Shown piece after piece: positions 1 to 8,550 of a DNA stretch of 64,000 nt. The stretch covers positions 186,001-250,000 of the forward strand of contig CAWKOA010000008.1 in the NCBI GenBank assembly GCA_963851025.1, read 5' to 3'. Position 1 is the first letter of the stretch; each line of letters begins with the position of its first letter. The DNA is from RYN-230 sp963851025. Lineage in GTDB: Bacteria; Actinomycetota; Actinomycetes; Streptosporangiales; Streptosporangiaceae. The translations under genes were made by a program, and so were the position numbers. The notes beneath the pieces are model-generated. The model was not told the DNA's origin. It was given only the letters and a program-made list of their open reading frames with translations, and did not search any database.

Positions 1-1116
1 GTTGCTGTTCACGGCGTAGCCGCCGCGCAGGGTGTTGGTCTTGATCCGGTGCCCGGCCTGCAGGTTGGCGCTGTTCATGGTGAGGTCCCGGGCGTAGACG
101 TTCTTCACCCCGCCGGTCATCTCGCTGCCGATGGTGATGCCACCGTGCCCGTTGGCGAAGGTGCAGTTCTGGATGACCAGGTTCTGGCTGGGCACGCCGA
201 CACGGCGGCCGTCGGCGTCCCGGCCGGACTTGATCGCGATGCAGTCGTCGCCGGTGTCGAACGTGACCCCGTCGATGACCACGCCGTGGCAGGATTCCGG
301 GTCACAGCCGTCGGTGTTCGGGCCGGAGGAGCTGATCGAGACGCCCTCGACCGTGACGTTGTTACACAGGTTCGGGTTCAGGTGCCAGAACGGCGAGTTG
401 ATGATGGTGACGCCCTGGATGAGCACCGTGTCGGTGAGGAAGGGCTGGATCATCGGCGGCGGCAGGAAGTGCCCCGGGCCGAACACCCGCTGGCTGACCG
501 GCACGTTGTCGTCGGCCATGGTCTCCAGCAGCGTGAAGTCGGGAGTCTCCAGCGTCTTCCAGTTCCACCAGTGACTGGCGTCGGCCTGGCCGTTCAGCGT
601 GCCCGAGCCGGTGATCGCGATGTTGCGCTGGCCGTAGGAGTAGATGGGCGGGGAGTAGTTCATCAGCTCGATGCCCTGCCAGCGGGTGAAGACCACCGGC
701 AGGTAGGCATCGGGATCCTGGCTGAACAGGATCGTCGAGTCCGCCTCCAGGTGCAGGTCGACGTCGCTGAGCAGGTGGATCGCGCCGGTGAAGAACTGGC
801 CGGCGGGCACGATCACATGCCCGCCGCCGGACCGGTTGCAGGCCGCGATGGCCGCAGCGAAGGCCTGGGTGCAGTCGGTGGTGCCGTCGCCCACGGCACC
901 GAACTGGGTGACCGGGAAGAACCGCCGGGGGAAGAAGGGCCGCCGGACCGAGGCCACGATGCGGTCGGCGGCCAGATCCGCGGGGTTGAACCGGCCACGC
1001 CTGGTGGAGGCCGCGCTGGCCGGTAAGGCGCCGGACCAGAGCGGGCTGGTTAAGGCACCGGCCCCGGCGAGCGCCGAGTAGCGGAGCAGGGCACGGCGGG
1101 TAAACTCGTTCGACAT
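1..1116 (-). CDS. Secreted GH28 polygalacturonase-like glycoside hydrolase (partial, C-terminus outside window)
   Basis: A right-handed beta-helix pectinase family enzyme that hydrolyses galacturonan or related pectin chains outside the cell. The minus-strand translation starts MSNEFTRRALLRYSALAGAG, a Tat-type twin-arginine signal. All four GH28 active-site motifs are visible: NTDG near residue 267, GDDC near 289, GHG near 322 and RIK near 356. The start at 1116 follows a GGAGG ribosome site (1122-1130). The frame is still open at base 1, so the C-terminus is missing. It lies 65 bp downstream of the dehydratase gene on the same strand and is probably the last gene of the GntR operon. Exact substrate (homogalacturonan, xylogalacturonan or rhamnogalacturonan) cannot be read. 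Confidence 0.9.
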   Translation of the reverse strand, partial: MSNEFTRRALLRYSALAGAGALTSPLWSGALPASAASTRRGRFNPADLAADRIVASVRRPFFPRRFFPVTQFGAVGDGTTDCTQAFAAAIAACNRSGGGHVIVPAGQFFTGAIHLLSDVDLHLEADSTILFSQDPDAYLPVVFTRWQGIELMNYSPPIYSYGQRNIAITGSGTLNGQADASHWWNWKTLETPDFTLLETMADDNVPVSQRVFGPGHFLPPPMIQPFLTDTVLIQGVTIINSPFWHLNPNLCNNVTVEGVSISSSGPNTDGCDPESCHGVVIDGVTFDTGDDCIAIKSGRDADGRRVGVPSQNLVIQNCTFANGHGGITIGSEMTGGVKNVYARDLTMNSANLQAGHRIKTNTLRGGYAVNSN

Positions 1117-1181
1117 TGAACTACCTCCGGGTGAGTGGGGTTACTCCGGTGGTGAGGGTGCCTGGCCCGGACGGGCCAGCG

Positions 1182-3047
1182 TCAGTGGGGGTCGGGCTCG
1201 GGGTTGCGGCCCGGGCGGGCCAGGAACTCGAAATCACAGCCCTTGTCCGCCTGGGTGACGTTCTCGCTGTACAGCGCGCCGTAGCCGCGCTCGAACCGGC
1301 GGGGCGGCGGCTGCCAGGCGGCGCGGCGCCGGGCCAGCTCGGCGTCGTCCACCTCGACCCGCAGCGACCGTTCCGCGACGTCCAGGGTGATCAGGTCGCC
1401 GGTGCGGACCAGGGCCAGCGGGCCGCCCACGTAGGACTCGGGGGCGACGTGCAGCACGCAGGCGCCGTAGCTGGTCCCGCTCATCCGCGCGTCGGAGATC
1501 CGGACCATGTCCCGCACCCCCTGGGCCAGCAGGTAGTCCGGGATGGGCAGCATCCCGTACTCGGGCATGCCCGGCCCGCCGAGCGGGCCCGCGTTGCGCA
1601 GCACGAGCACGGAATCGGCGGTCACGCCCAGCGCCGGGTCGTTGATCTGCCGCTGCATCTCGCGGTAGCTGTCGAACACGACCGCCGGGCCGGTGTGCTT
1701 GAGCAGGGCGGGCTCGGCCGCGATGTGCTTGATCACCGCCCCGTCGGGGGCCAGGTTGCCGCGCAGCACGGCCAGTCCGGCCTCGGCGGACAGCGCGGTA
1801 CCCGGGTCGCGGATGACGTCGTCGTTGTAGACCTGGGCCCCGGCCAGCTGGTCGGCCAGGGGCCGGCCGGTGACCGTGATCCGGTCCGTGTGCAGCACGC
1901 CGGGCACCCCGGCCAGCCGGGCCAGCAGCGCGGGCAGTCCCCCCGCGTAGTAGAAGTCCTCCATCAGGTACTTCCCGCCGGGCCGGACGTTGGCCAGGAC
2001 CGGGACCCGGCGCGAGATCTCGTCGAAGTCGTCGAGGCTGAGCGGCACGCCGCAGCGGCCGGCCATCGCGATCAGATGGATCACGGCGTTGGTGGAGCCG
2101 CCGAGGGCCAGCACGGTGGCCACGGCGTCCTCGAACGCCTCGGCGGTGAGGATCCGGTCCGGGGTGAGGCCCTCCCAGGCCATGTCCACGATCCGGCGGC
2201 CGGTCGCGGTGGCCATCCGGTAGTGCGCGGAATCGACCGCCGGGATGGACGCCGCGCCGGGCAGCGTCATGCCCAGTGCCTCGGCCGCGGAGGTCATGGT
2301 GGACGCGGTGCCCATCGTCATGCAGTGGCCGGGTGAGCGGGCGATGCCGGCGGCCAGGTCGGCCATCTCGCAGTCGCCGATCACCCCCGCCCGCTTGTCG
2401 TCCCAGTACTTCCACAGGTCGGTGCCGCTGCCCAGGGTGGTGCCGCGGTAGTTGCCGCGCAGCATCGGCCCGGCGGGCAGGTAGATGGCCGGGATCCCGG
2501 CGCTGGCCGCGCCCATGATCAGCGCGGGCGTGGTCTTGTCACAGCCGCCCATCAGCACCGCGCCGTCGGCCGGATAGGACCGGAGCAGTTCCTCGGTGTC
2601 CATGGCCAGCAGGTTCCGGTACAGCATCGGGGTCGGCTTCTGGAACGTCTCCGAGAGGCTGGCCACCCCGAACTCGGCCGGGAACCCGCCTGCCTCCCAG
2701 ATGCCCCGCTTGACCTGCTCGGCCCGCTCCCGCAGGTGCATGTGGCAGGGGTTCAGCTCGGACCAGGTGTTCACGATCGCGATGACCGGCTTACCCAGGT
2801 AGTCCTCGGGGCTGGCGCCGAGCTGGCGCATCCGGGTGCCGTGGCTGAACGCGCGCATCCCGTCCCCGCCGAACCAGCCGTAACTGCGCAGCTGCTCGGG
2901 GGCGAGGCGGGGCGCGCCGGAGGCGTGTCCCCTCCGAGCCTCCGACGCTCGGGGGGTTCCGGGGGGTCGCCCCCCCGGGCTAGCGCTGCGGAGGCGCTGG
3001 GGATCCCGCCCGGCCGGGGCCGGGATCTCTGGGCTGGGGGTGCTCAC
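1182..3047 (-). CDS. IlvD/Edd-family sugar-acid dehydratase (L-arabinonate dehydratase-like)
   Basis: Iron-sulfur dehydratase of the IlvD/Edd family, about 621 aa. From LRSYGWFGG onward it resembles sugar-acid dehydratases such as L-arabinonate dehydratase rather than the biosynthetic dihydroxy-acid dehydratase. Cluster/metal motifs GGCDKTTPA (about residue 170) and GDCEM are present, and the C-terminus carries the expected ISDARMSGTSYG. The start used is GTG at 3047, which overlaps the stop of the upstream dehydratase in a GTGA tetranucleotide, so the two are translationally coupled. Before the conserved domain there is an unusual ~50-residue low-complexity stretch encoded by G/C palindromes (2930-3000). 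It probably dehydrates an aldonic acid to a 2-keto-3-deoxy acid; the exact substrate is inferred only from context. Confidence 0.88.
   Translation of the reverse strand: MSTPSPEIPAPAGRDPQRLRSASPGGRPPGTPRASEARRGHASGAPRLAPEQLRSYGWFGGDGMRAFSHGTRMRQLGASPEDYLGKPVIAIVNTWSELNPCHMHLRERAEQVKRGIWEAGGFPAEFGVASLSETFQKPTPMLYRNLLAMDTEELLRSYPADGAVLMGGCDKTTPALIMGAASAGIPAIYLPAGPMLRGNYRGTTLGSGTDLWKYWDDKRAGVIGDCEMADLAAGIARSPGHCMTMGTASTMTSAAEALGMTLPGAASIPAVDSAHYRMATATGRRIVDMAWEGLTPDRILTAEAFEDAVATVLALGGSTNAVIHLIAMAGRCGVPLSLDDFDEISRRVPVLANVRPGGKYLMEDFYYAGGLPALLARLAGVPGVLHTDRITVTGRPLADQLAGAQVYNDDVIRDPGTALSAEAGLAVLRGNLAPDGAVIKHIAAEPALLKHTGPAVVFDSYREMQRQINDPALGVTADSVLVLRNAGPLGGPGMPEYGMLPIPDYLLAQGVRDMVRISDARMSGTSYGACVLHVAPESYVGGPLALVRTGDLITLDVAERSLRVEVDDAELARRRAAWQPPPRRFERGYGALYSENVTQADKGCDFEFLARPGRNPEPDPH
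2930..3000. repeat. Cluster of GC palindromes inside the dehydratase N-terminal extension
   Basis: Contains the hairpin GGGGGG-TCG-CCCCCC around 2961-2976, AGCGC...GCGCT at 2982-2998, and a GGAGGC/GCCTCC-rich stretch before them. It looks like an intergenic REP-type element that happens to be in frame with the dehydratase. Whether other copies exist in the genome cannot be judged here. Confidence 0.5.
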
Positions 3048-3982
3048 TGGTCGCCGTCCTGGGACTCCAGGCCCCAGCCGGCCAGGATCTTGCCGATCTC
3101 GGCGCGGATCTCCTCCGGCAGCAGGCGGCTGGGCGGGCGGACGTCCCGGCGGGCCAGCCCCAGCTGGGCCAGGGCCTCCTTGACCACGCTCACGTTGTCC
3201 GCGGACGAATCCGCGGCCCGCAGTTCCTCGAAGGCACGGCACTCGGCCCACAGGCGCAGCGCCCCCGCGTGGTCGCCGGCCTGCAGCGCCTCGAGCATGC
3301 CGACCGAGATGCGGGGGGCGACGTTGGCCAGCCCGGACGTGAAGCCGCGCGCCCCGTACGCCCAGCAGCCCGGCGCGGTCAGCTCGGCCAGCCCGGCCAG
3401 CCAGGTGAACCGGGCCAGCCCGGCGTCGCGGGCCACCCCGGCGAAGCCCACCAGGTCGCGTACCCCGTACTTGACCCCCACCACGTTCGGGCACTGCTTG
3501 CCGAGCTGGCGGATGTGCCGGCCGCCGATCTTCGCGTCGCGGATATACAGCACCACGCCCATGTCGGGCACGGCCTCGGCGATGGCCGCGTTGTAGCCGA
3601 CCCAGCCGTCGGCGGACAGGTACGGGCTGACCGGCTGGTGGATCATGATCATGCGGGCCCCGGCCGCGCGGGCGTGGGTCGCGGCACCGACCGCGGTGGC
3701 GACGTCGTGGCCCACGCCGGCCAGCACTTCGGCGCGTCCCCGGACGGCCCGGATGGCGGACTCGGTGGCCGCCCGGGTCTCCTCCTCCGTCAGCGTGTAG
3801 AACTCCCCGGTGTTGCCGTTGGGCGTGACCAGGGTGATCCCGTTATCGACCAGGCGGCCGATGAGCCGCCCGTGGCCGTCCCAGTCAGGGGCGCCGTCCG
3901 GGCCGAACGGGGTGACCGGGACGGCGGCCACGGTCGCGAGGATCTCCAGGAACTCGTCGGTGACGGCCGGGTCAATCTGCAT
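3044..3982 (-). CDS. DapA-family 2-keto-3-deoxy sugar-acid dehydratase (5-dehydro-4-deoxyglucarate dehydratase-like)
   Basis: A 312-aa class I lyase/dehydratase of the DapA/NanA TIM-barrel family. It has the GNTGEFYTL loop, the catalytic tyrosine in VVLYIRD (about residue 145) and the Schiff-base lysine in GVKYGV (about 170). This pattern fits 5-dehydro-4-deoxyglucarate dehydratase, or 2-keto-3-deoxy-arabinonate dehydratase; both yield 2-oxoglutarate semialdehyde. It is sandwiched between the GntR regulator (11-bp overlap at its 5' end) and the IlvD/Edd dehydratase (4-bp overlap at its 3' end), so the three form a tightly coupled operon. The ATG at 3982 is the only sensible start. Confidence 0.88.
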   Translation of the reverse strand: MQIDPAVTDEFLEILATVAAVPVTPFGPDGAPDWDGHGRLIGRLVDNGITLVTPNGNTGEFYTLTEEETRAATESAIRAVRGRAEVLAGVGHDVATAVGAATHARAAGARMIMIHQPVSPYLSADGWVGYNAAIAEAVPDMGVVLYIRDAKIGGRHIRQLGKQCPNVVGVKYGVRDLVGFAGVARDAGLARFTWLAGLAELTAPGCWAYGARGFTSGLANVAPRISVGMLEALQAGDHAGALRLWAECRAFEELRAADSSADNVSVVKEALAQLGLARRDVRPPSRLLPEEIRAEIGKILAGWGLESQDGDQ

Positions 3983-4730
3983 CGGTACTCCATTCGGTAG
4001 CGGGCGCCGTGGCGCGGACAGGCTCAGGGAAATGCCGGCCCGCGAAACCGGCGATGTGCGCGTGCAGCAGGGCCGCCGCCTCGCCGGCCGCGCCGCTGCG
4101 GGCCGCGGCCAGGATGGCCTGGTGCTCGGCCGCCTCCTGCTGCCATGACGCGCCCTGCGCCCAGGACAGCACGGACACCAGCGCGGTCTGGTCGCGCAGG
4201 TCGTCGAGGGTCTTCACCAGCAGGGGGTTGCCGCAGGCCAGGTACAGGGCGCGGTGGAACTCCCGGTTGGCCAGGCTGCGCTGGGCCTGGTCGGCGGCGG
4301 CGTCCGAGGCGGCCAGGGCGGCCTGGGCGGCCGCCCAGGGACCGGCGGCCGGCCCGGCCGGGCCGCCCGGTCCGGCCTGATCCGCGCCCGCCTGCACGGC
4401 GCGGCGGACGCCTTCCGGCTCCAGCAGCAGCCGCAGGTCGTAGATGGCCGCCGCGCTGGCCGGGTCGATGGCCCGGACCGTGGCGCCCCGGTACGGGCTC
4501 ATCGTGACCAGGCCCGCACCCGCCAGGGTCTTCAGCGCCTCGCGGACCGGGGTCTTGGACACGCCGAGCATCTGGGCCAGTTCCGTTTCCACCAGGCCCT
4601 GCCCGGGGCGCAGCTCACCGGCCAGGATCGCGTGCTTGATCGCATCCAGGACGGCCTCGGTACGCGAGGGAGCCGCCCCGGTCGAACCGTTAAGGAAACT
4701 GCGGGCCGGCGGGACCATGGCGGTGCTCAC
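3972..4730 (-). CDS. GntR-family (FadR/FCD) transcriptional regulator
   Basis: About 252 aa with an N-terminal winged helix (residues ~22-85, including LVETELAQMLGVSKTPVREALKTL split across the helix-turn-helix) and a C-terminal FCD-type ligand domain with the conserved FHRAL histidine. Family members bind organic-acid effectors and usually repress the adjacent catabolic operon. It is the first gene of the sugar-acid operon and overlaps the next gene by 11 bp. GTG at 4730 gives the longest form; an ATG at 4718 is also possible. No strong Shine-Dalgarno decides between them. A small palindrome upstream (4861-4871) is a candidate self-operator. Confidence 0.85.
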   Translation of the reverse strand: MSTAMVPPARSFLNGSTGAAPSRTEAVLDAIKHAILAGELRPGQGLVETELAQMLGVSKTPVREALKTLAGAGLVTMSPYRGATVRAIDPASAAAIYDLRLLLEPEGVRRAVQAGADQAGPGGPAGPAAGPWAAAQAALAASDAAADQAQRSLANREFHRALYLACGNPLLVKTLDDLRDQTALVSVLSWAQGASWQQEAAEHQAILAAARSGAAGEAAALLHAHIAGFAGRHFPEPVRATAPATEWSTDAD

Positions 4731-4860
4731 GGCGCTAGCTCAGGAGCTCGCGAGACCCAGAAGAACCCCGCACCGACCGCTCGCCCGGGCCTGACGGCCC
4801 AGGCTCGCTCGCCGGTCTGGGTCACGCTCACGGGCCAGCTCATATCGCATCCGGTCCGCA

Positions 4861-4871
4861 TATGACTCATA
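4861..4871. promoter_or_regulatory. Candidate GntR operator palindrome
   Basis: TATGACTCATA is a perfect 11-bp odd palindrome, about 130 bp upstream of the GntR start and in the gap after the methyltransferase gene. Size and symmetry fit FadR-type operators. The assignment is by position only. Confidence 0.35.
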
Positions 4872-4938
4872 CGTGAGCCAGGGCCGGGCCGCAGCGTCAA
4901 CGCCGGCCCCGGCCCGCCCGGGCCCGGCGGCCCGGGCG

Positions 4939-5772
4939 TCAGCCGTTCTTGCGGGCCACGCCGCCCCACATGGCGGCTTTCCGGGCCCCTTCGACCTCGG
5001 AATCCTGCCGCCAGTGCTGCACGGGGACGACCCCGGGCGGCACCAGCTCGAGCCCGGCGAAGAAGCCCGTGACCTCGGCCTGGCTGCGGTAGTAGCCCTT
5101 CTGGGCGAGCAGCCGGTTGAGCCGCTTGCCCATCTCGGCCATCTTCTCCGGCTCGATGTCCGAGGCCACGTGCGAGAGCAGCAGGTAGCTGCCCGGCGGC
5201 ACCGCGTCCATCAGCTGGCTGACGATGCTGTACGGGTGGTCCTCCGGGCCGATCAGGTGCAGCACCGCGACCAGCATGACCGCCACCGGCTGGGAGAAGT
5301 CGAGCTGCCCGCGGGCGTGGTCGAGGATCTTCTCGGTCTCGCGCAGGTCGGCGTCGAGGTAGTCGGTCGCCCCCTCCGGGCCCCCGACCAGCAGGGCACG
5401 GGCGTGGGCCAGCACGATCGGGTCGTTGTCCACGTAGACGACCCGGCTGGCCGGCGCGACGTCCTGGGCCACCTCGTGCGTGTTGTTGGCGCTGGGGATG
5501 CCGGTCCCGATGTCGAGGAACTGGCGGATCCCGGCTTCCGCGGCCAGGAAGCGCACGCCACGGGCCAGGAACGCGCGGTTGGCCCGCACCGAGGAGACCA
5601 GGTCGGGATAGGCCGTGAGCGCTTCCTCGCCGGCCTGCCGGTCGGCCTCGAAATTGTCCTTGCCGCCCAGCCAGTAGTCGTACACCCGGGCGATATGCGC
5701 CACGCTGGTGTCGAAGTTGACCCGCTCCTCGTCGTCCGCGGGAAGAGGCGCGCCGAGCCATTCGCTTGCCAT
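4939..5772 (-). CDS. SAM-dependent methyltransferase, DUF574 (Methyltransf_19) type
   Basis: 277 aa. The opening VNFDTSVAHIARVYDYWLGG and the SAM-binding QFLDIGTGIPSANNTHE (about residue 84) are the hallmarks of the DUF574 family, which is greatly expanded in actinomycetes and mostly of unknown substrate. The ATG at 5772 is preceded by a GGAAGG ribosome site. It lies 69 bp downstream of the FAD oxidoreductase stop on the same strand, and could be the distal gene of the polyamine operon or independent. No evidence ties it to polyamine chemistry. Confidence 0.88.
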   Translation of the reverse strand: MASEWLGAPLPADDEERVNFDTSVAHIARVYDYWLGGKDNFEADRQAGEEALTAYPDLVSSVRANRAFLARGVRFLAAEAGIRQFLDIGTGIPSANNTHEVAQDVAPASRVVYVDNDPIVLAHARALLVGGPEGATDYLDADLRETEKILDHARGQLDFSQPVAVMLVAVLHLIGPEDHPYSIVSQLMDAVPPGSYLLLSHVASDIEPEKMAEMGKRLNRLLAQKGYYRSQAEVTGFFAGLELVPPGVVPVQHWRQDSEVEGARKAAMWGGVARKNG

Positions 5773-5841
5773 CAGTGCCGCCTTCCGGAGCGCATCCTCA
5801 TGCCTATCTTGGCGCAGCAGACTTTATCGTGTCCGCCTGAA

Positions 5842-7268
5842 TCAGGAATCAAAGCCCAGCCCGAGACGGTCCAGGGTGCGCAGCCACAGATCCCGGCGTC
5901 CTTCATGGCGGTCGGCGCGGGCCAGCGAGGCGCGGGTGAGCTGGACCACCGCGGAGCGCAGCGGCTCGGGCGGGAACGGCACCGGCTTGCCCGCCACCAT
6001 GCCCAGCCCGGTCCGCTCGGTCTGCTGCCCGCTGAGCAGGTCGAGCAGCACGTTCCCGCCGAACCGCGAGGCACCGACGCCCAGCCCGGTGTACCCGGCG
6101 GCGTAGGCCAGCCGGCCCCGGTGGGCGGTGCCGAAGAACACGCAGAACCGGGCGCAGGTGTCGATCACGCCGCCCCAGGTGTGCGTGAACCGGAGCCCTT
6201 CGAGCTGCGGGAAGGTCTCGAAGAACTGCCCGGCCAGCCGGGCGAAGGTGGCCGGGCGCTGATCCTGGCCGGCCGTGATCAGGCCGCCGTTGTAGTAGAC
6301 CGCGTCGTACCCGCCCCACAGGATCCGGCCGTCCCCGGTGAGCCGGTAGTAGTGGAACTGGTTGCCCAGGCCGCCGACGCCCTGCCGGTGCTCGCCAGCC
6401 GATGCTGGCCCGCTGGGCGGCGGACAGCGGCTCGGTCATCATCGCGTAGTCATACACCGGCACCAGGTACAGCCGCAGGCGCCGCAGCAGCGGGGCGTAG
6501 GCGCCGGTGCCCAGGGCGGCACGCGGCGCGCGCACGCTCCCGTGCGGGGCAGACAGCCGCAGGCCGGGGCCTTCCGGCTGGATCGCCTGGACCGGGGTCT
6601 GCTCGTAGATCCTGACGCCCGAGTCCAGGCAGGCCCGGCGCAGCCCCCAGGCCAGCCGGGCCGGGTCGACCATGGCGCAGCCGTCGCGGTCCCACAGCCC
6701 GCCGTAGTAGGCCGGCGAGGCGATCTCGGCCCGGACCGCCTCCGCGTCCAGCAGTTCCGCGGGCCGCGCCGGGAGCTCCGGAGGCCTCAGCCAGGCGGCG
6801 CGCGGCGGCGGCGTGTTCCCACAGGCCGGGCAGGTGCCAGGGCTCGGTCGCGACGGCCAGCTCCCCGGTCCGCTCGAAATCGCAGTCGATGCCGCGGCGG
6901 GCCACGGTGGCCGCGATCTCGTCCAGGTTGCGCCGGCCGAGCCGGTCCAGCAGGGGCATGTCCGGCCCGAACCGCTCCAGGCCGTTGGCCAGGCCGTGGG
7001 TGAGGCTGGCCGAGCAGAAACCGCCGTTGCGGCCGGACGCGGCCCAGCCGGCCGTCCGGCCTTCCAGCAGCACCACGTCGGCCGCCGGGTCGCGCTCCTT
7101 GGCCAGCAGCGCGGTCCACAGGCCGGTGAACCCCGCGCCGACCACCGCCAGGTCGGCGGTGGTCGCCTCGCGCAGCGGCGGGGCGGGCTCCGGGGCGTCC
7201 GGCCGGTCCAGCCAGAAGCAGGCCGGCCGGGCGTCCCGGAGCGCGGCCTCGCCGGGGAGGCCACTCAC
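5842..7268 (-). CDS. FAD-dependent amine oxidoreductase (gamma-glutamylputrescine oxidase/DAO-like), two apparent frameshifts
   Basis: A DAO-family flavoprotein of about 475 aa. The N-terminus has the dinucleotide fold DLAVVGAGFTGLWTALLAKE and the RTAGWAASGRNGG motif typical of the putrescine-oxidising PuuB group; the C-terminus has GYTGLGVGASRFGGN. The homologous sequence moves between three frames, with shifts near 6795 and near 6400, both in G/C-rich runs, so sequencing indels are likely. Its GTG start overlaps the stop of the upstream binding-protein gene (GTGA). Together with the Pot transporter and the aldehyde dehydrogenase it suggests oxidation of putrescine or its glutamyl derivative. 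Confidence 0.8.
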
Positions 7269-8536
7269 CCGTGGATCACCGGGTTGAACGCGGCCTCATA
7301 CTGCGCCTGCAGCTTGCCGCTCACGTCGGCGTAGTTGAACAGCCGCTTGTAGTCGGCGGGGGTCGGCCAGACCAGCTCGCTGGTGGCCACCTCGTGCAGC
7401 AGCCGCCGGCTGCTGCCGGTGGCCCGGGCCGCGTCCCGGGCGATGACCGGCTGGGCGGCCGGGACCGCGCTGATGTAGTTGATGGACTCGGTGAGCTGGG
7501 CGGCGATCTGCGGCCGGTAGTACCAGTCCATCAGCATCATGGCGTCCACGGGGTTCTGGGCGTACTTGGGGATCATCATGTTGTCGGTCCACAGCGTGCC
7601 GCCCTCGTCCGGGATGACGAACCTCAGGTCCGTCCCCGAGCTCAGGTTCTGCTGGAAGATGTCCCCGGACCAGGCCATCGAGATCCAGGTGTTCCCGCTG
7701 GTCAGCTCGTCGATGTAGGACTGCTGGTAGTAGCCGCGGACCAGGCCGGCGTCGCGCTGCGCCGTGAGCGTCCGCGCCGCGGCCTGCCAGTCCGCCGGGG
7801 TGGACGTCTCGGGGTCCACGCCCAGCTTGAGCAGGCCGAAGTTGCCCAGGTCCTGGATGTCGGACATCATCCCGACCCGGCCCTTGTACGCCGGGTTCCA
7901 CAGCTCCTTGAGGCTGGTCACCGGGGTCTGGATGAACTTCGGGTTCCACGCGATGCCGGTGGTACCGGACGCCCACGGGACGCTGTAGGTGTTGCCCGGG
8001 TCGAACGAGCGGTGCTGGAACTTGGCCCCCGCGTACTTGCGGAAGTTCGGCAGCATGCTCTGGTCCAGCGGGATCAGCCCGCCCATGGTGAGCAGCTCGG
8101 AGAACCAGAACCCGTTGGTGACGACCATGAGGTCGTAGCCGATCGACTCGCCCGCGCGCAGGATGGGGGCGATCTTGTTGACCCAGTAGTCGTCTTCCTG
8201 GATGACCTCGGCGTAGCTGACCGTGATCCCGGTCGTGGCGGTGAACTCCTGCAGCGTCTTGCGGCCGGTGTCGATGTACAGCGGCCAGTTGGCGAAGTTC
8301 ACGTGCCCGTGCTGTTTCTGGGCCGCCCAGAACCGGGCCACCGCGTTCTGCGCGCGCACCGGGCGCGGCGGCCGGCTCGCGCCGCCGCCGCTGCACCCGG
8401 CCAGGGCGAGCCCGGCGGCGGCCAGGCCGCCCAGGCCCAGCACGTCGCGCCGGCGAGGCTCCGCTATCCCACGCCGGCGAGGCTGGGTCATCCCGCGCGC
8501 CAGCACGGGATCATTGCGACGTTCCTCGTCAGTCAT
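7265..8536 (-). CDS. potD: PotD-like extracellular polyamine-binding lipoprotein (copy 1)
   Basis: About 423 aa, solute-binding protein of the spermidine/putrescine type. The N-terminus carries twin arginines (RRRDVLGLGG) followed by a lipobox LAGCS, so it is probably Tat-exported and lipid-anchored. Family features include VNFANWPLYID and GYDLMVVTNGFW near the N-terminus and WSGDIFQQN mid-protein. It lies 14 bp after potC and overlaps the oxidoreductase by 4 bp. A second, divergent PotD-like gene sits before potB in the same operon, so one transporter appears to be served by two receptors. Confidence 0.88.
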   Translation of the reverse strand: MTDEERRNDPVLARGMTQPRRRGIAEPRRRDVLGLGGLAAAGLALAGCSGGGASRPPRPVRAQNAVARFWAAQKQHGHVNFANWPLYIDTGRKTLQEFTATTGITVSYAEVIQEDDYWVNKIAPILRAGESIGYDLMVVTNGFWFSELLTMGGLIPLDQSMLPNFRKYAGAKFQHRSFDPGNTYSVPWASGTTGIAWNPKFIQTPVTSLKELWNPAYKGRVGMMSDIQDLGNFGLLKLGVDPETSTPADWQAAARTLTAQRDAGLVRGYYQQSYIDELTSGNTWISMAWSGDIFQQNLSSGTDLRFVIPDEGGTLWTDNMMIPKYAQNPVDAMMLMDWYYRPQIAAQLTESINYISAVPAAQPVIARDAARATGSSRRLLHEVATSELVWPTPADYKRLFNYADVSGKLQAQYEAAFNPVIHG

Positions 8537-8550
8537 CGCTCACCGCCAGG

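Noticed and set aside
1116..2336. Long plus-strand open frame opposite the dehydratase
   Set aside because: Composition is Gly/Arg/His/Val-rich shadow sequence of the minus-strand gene; no start signal or family.
1182..3047. Branched-chain amino-acid dehydratase IlvD
   Set aside because: Motifs and operon partners fit the sugar-acid branch of IlvD/Edd; no ilv genes adjoin it.
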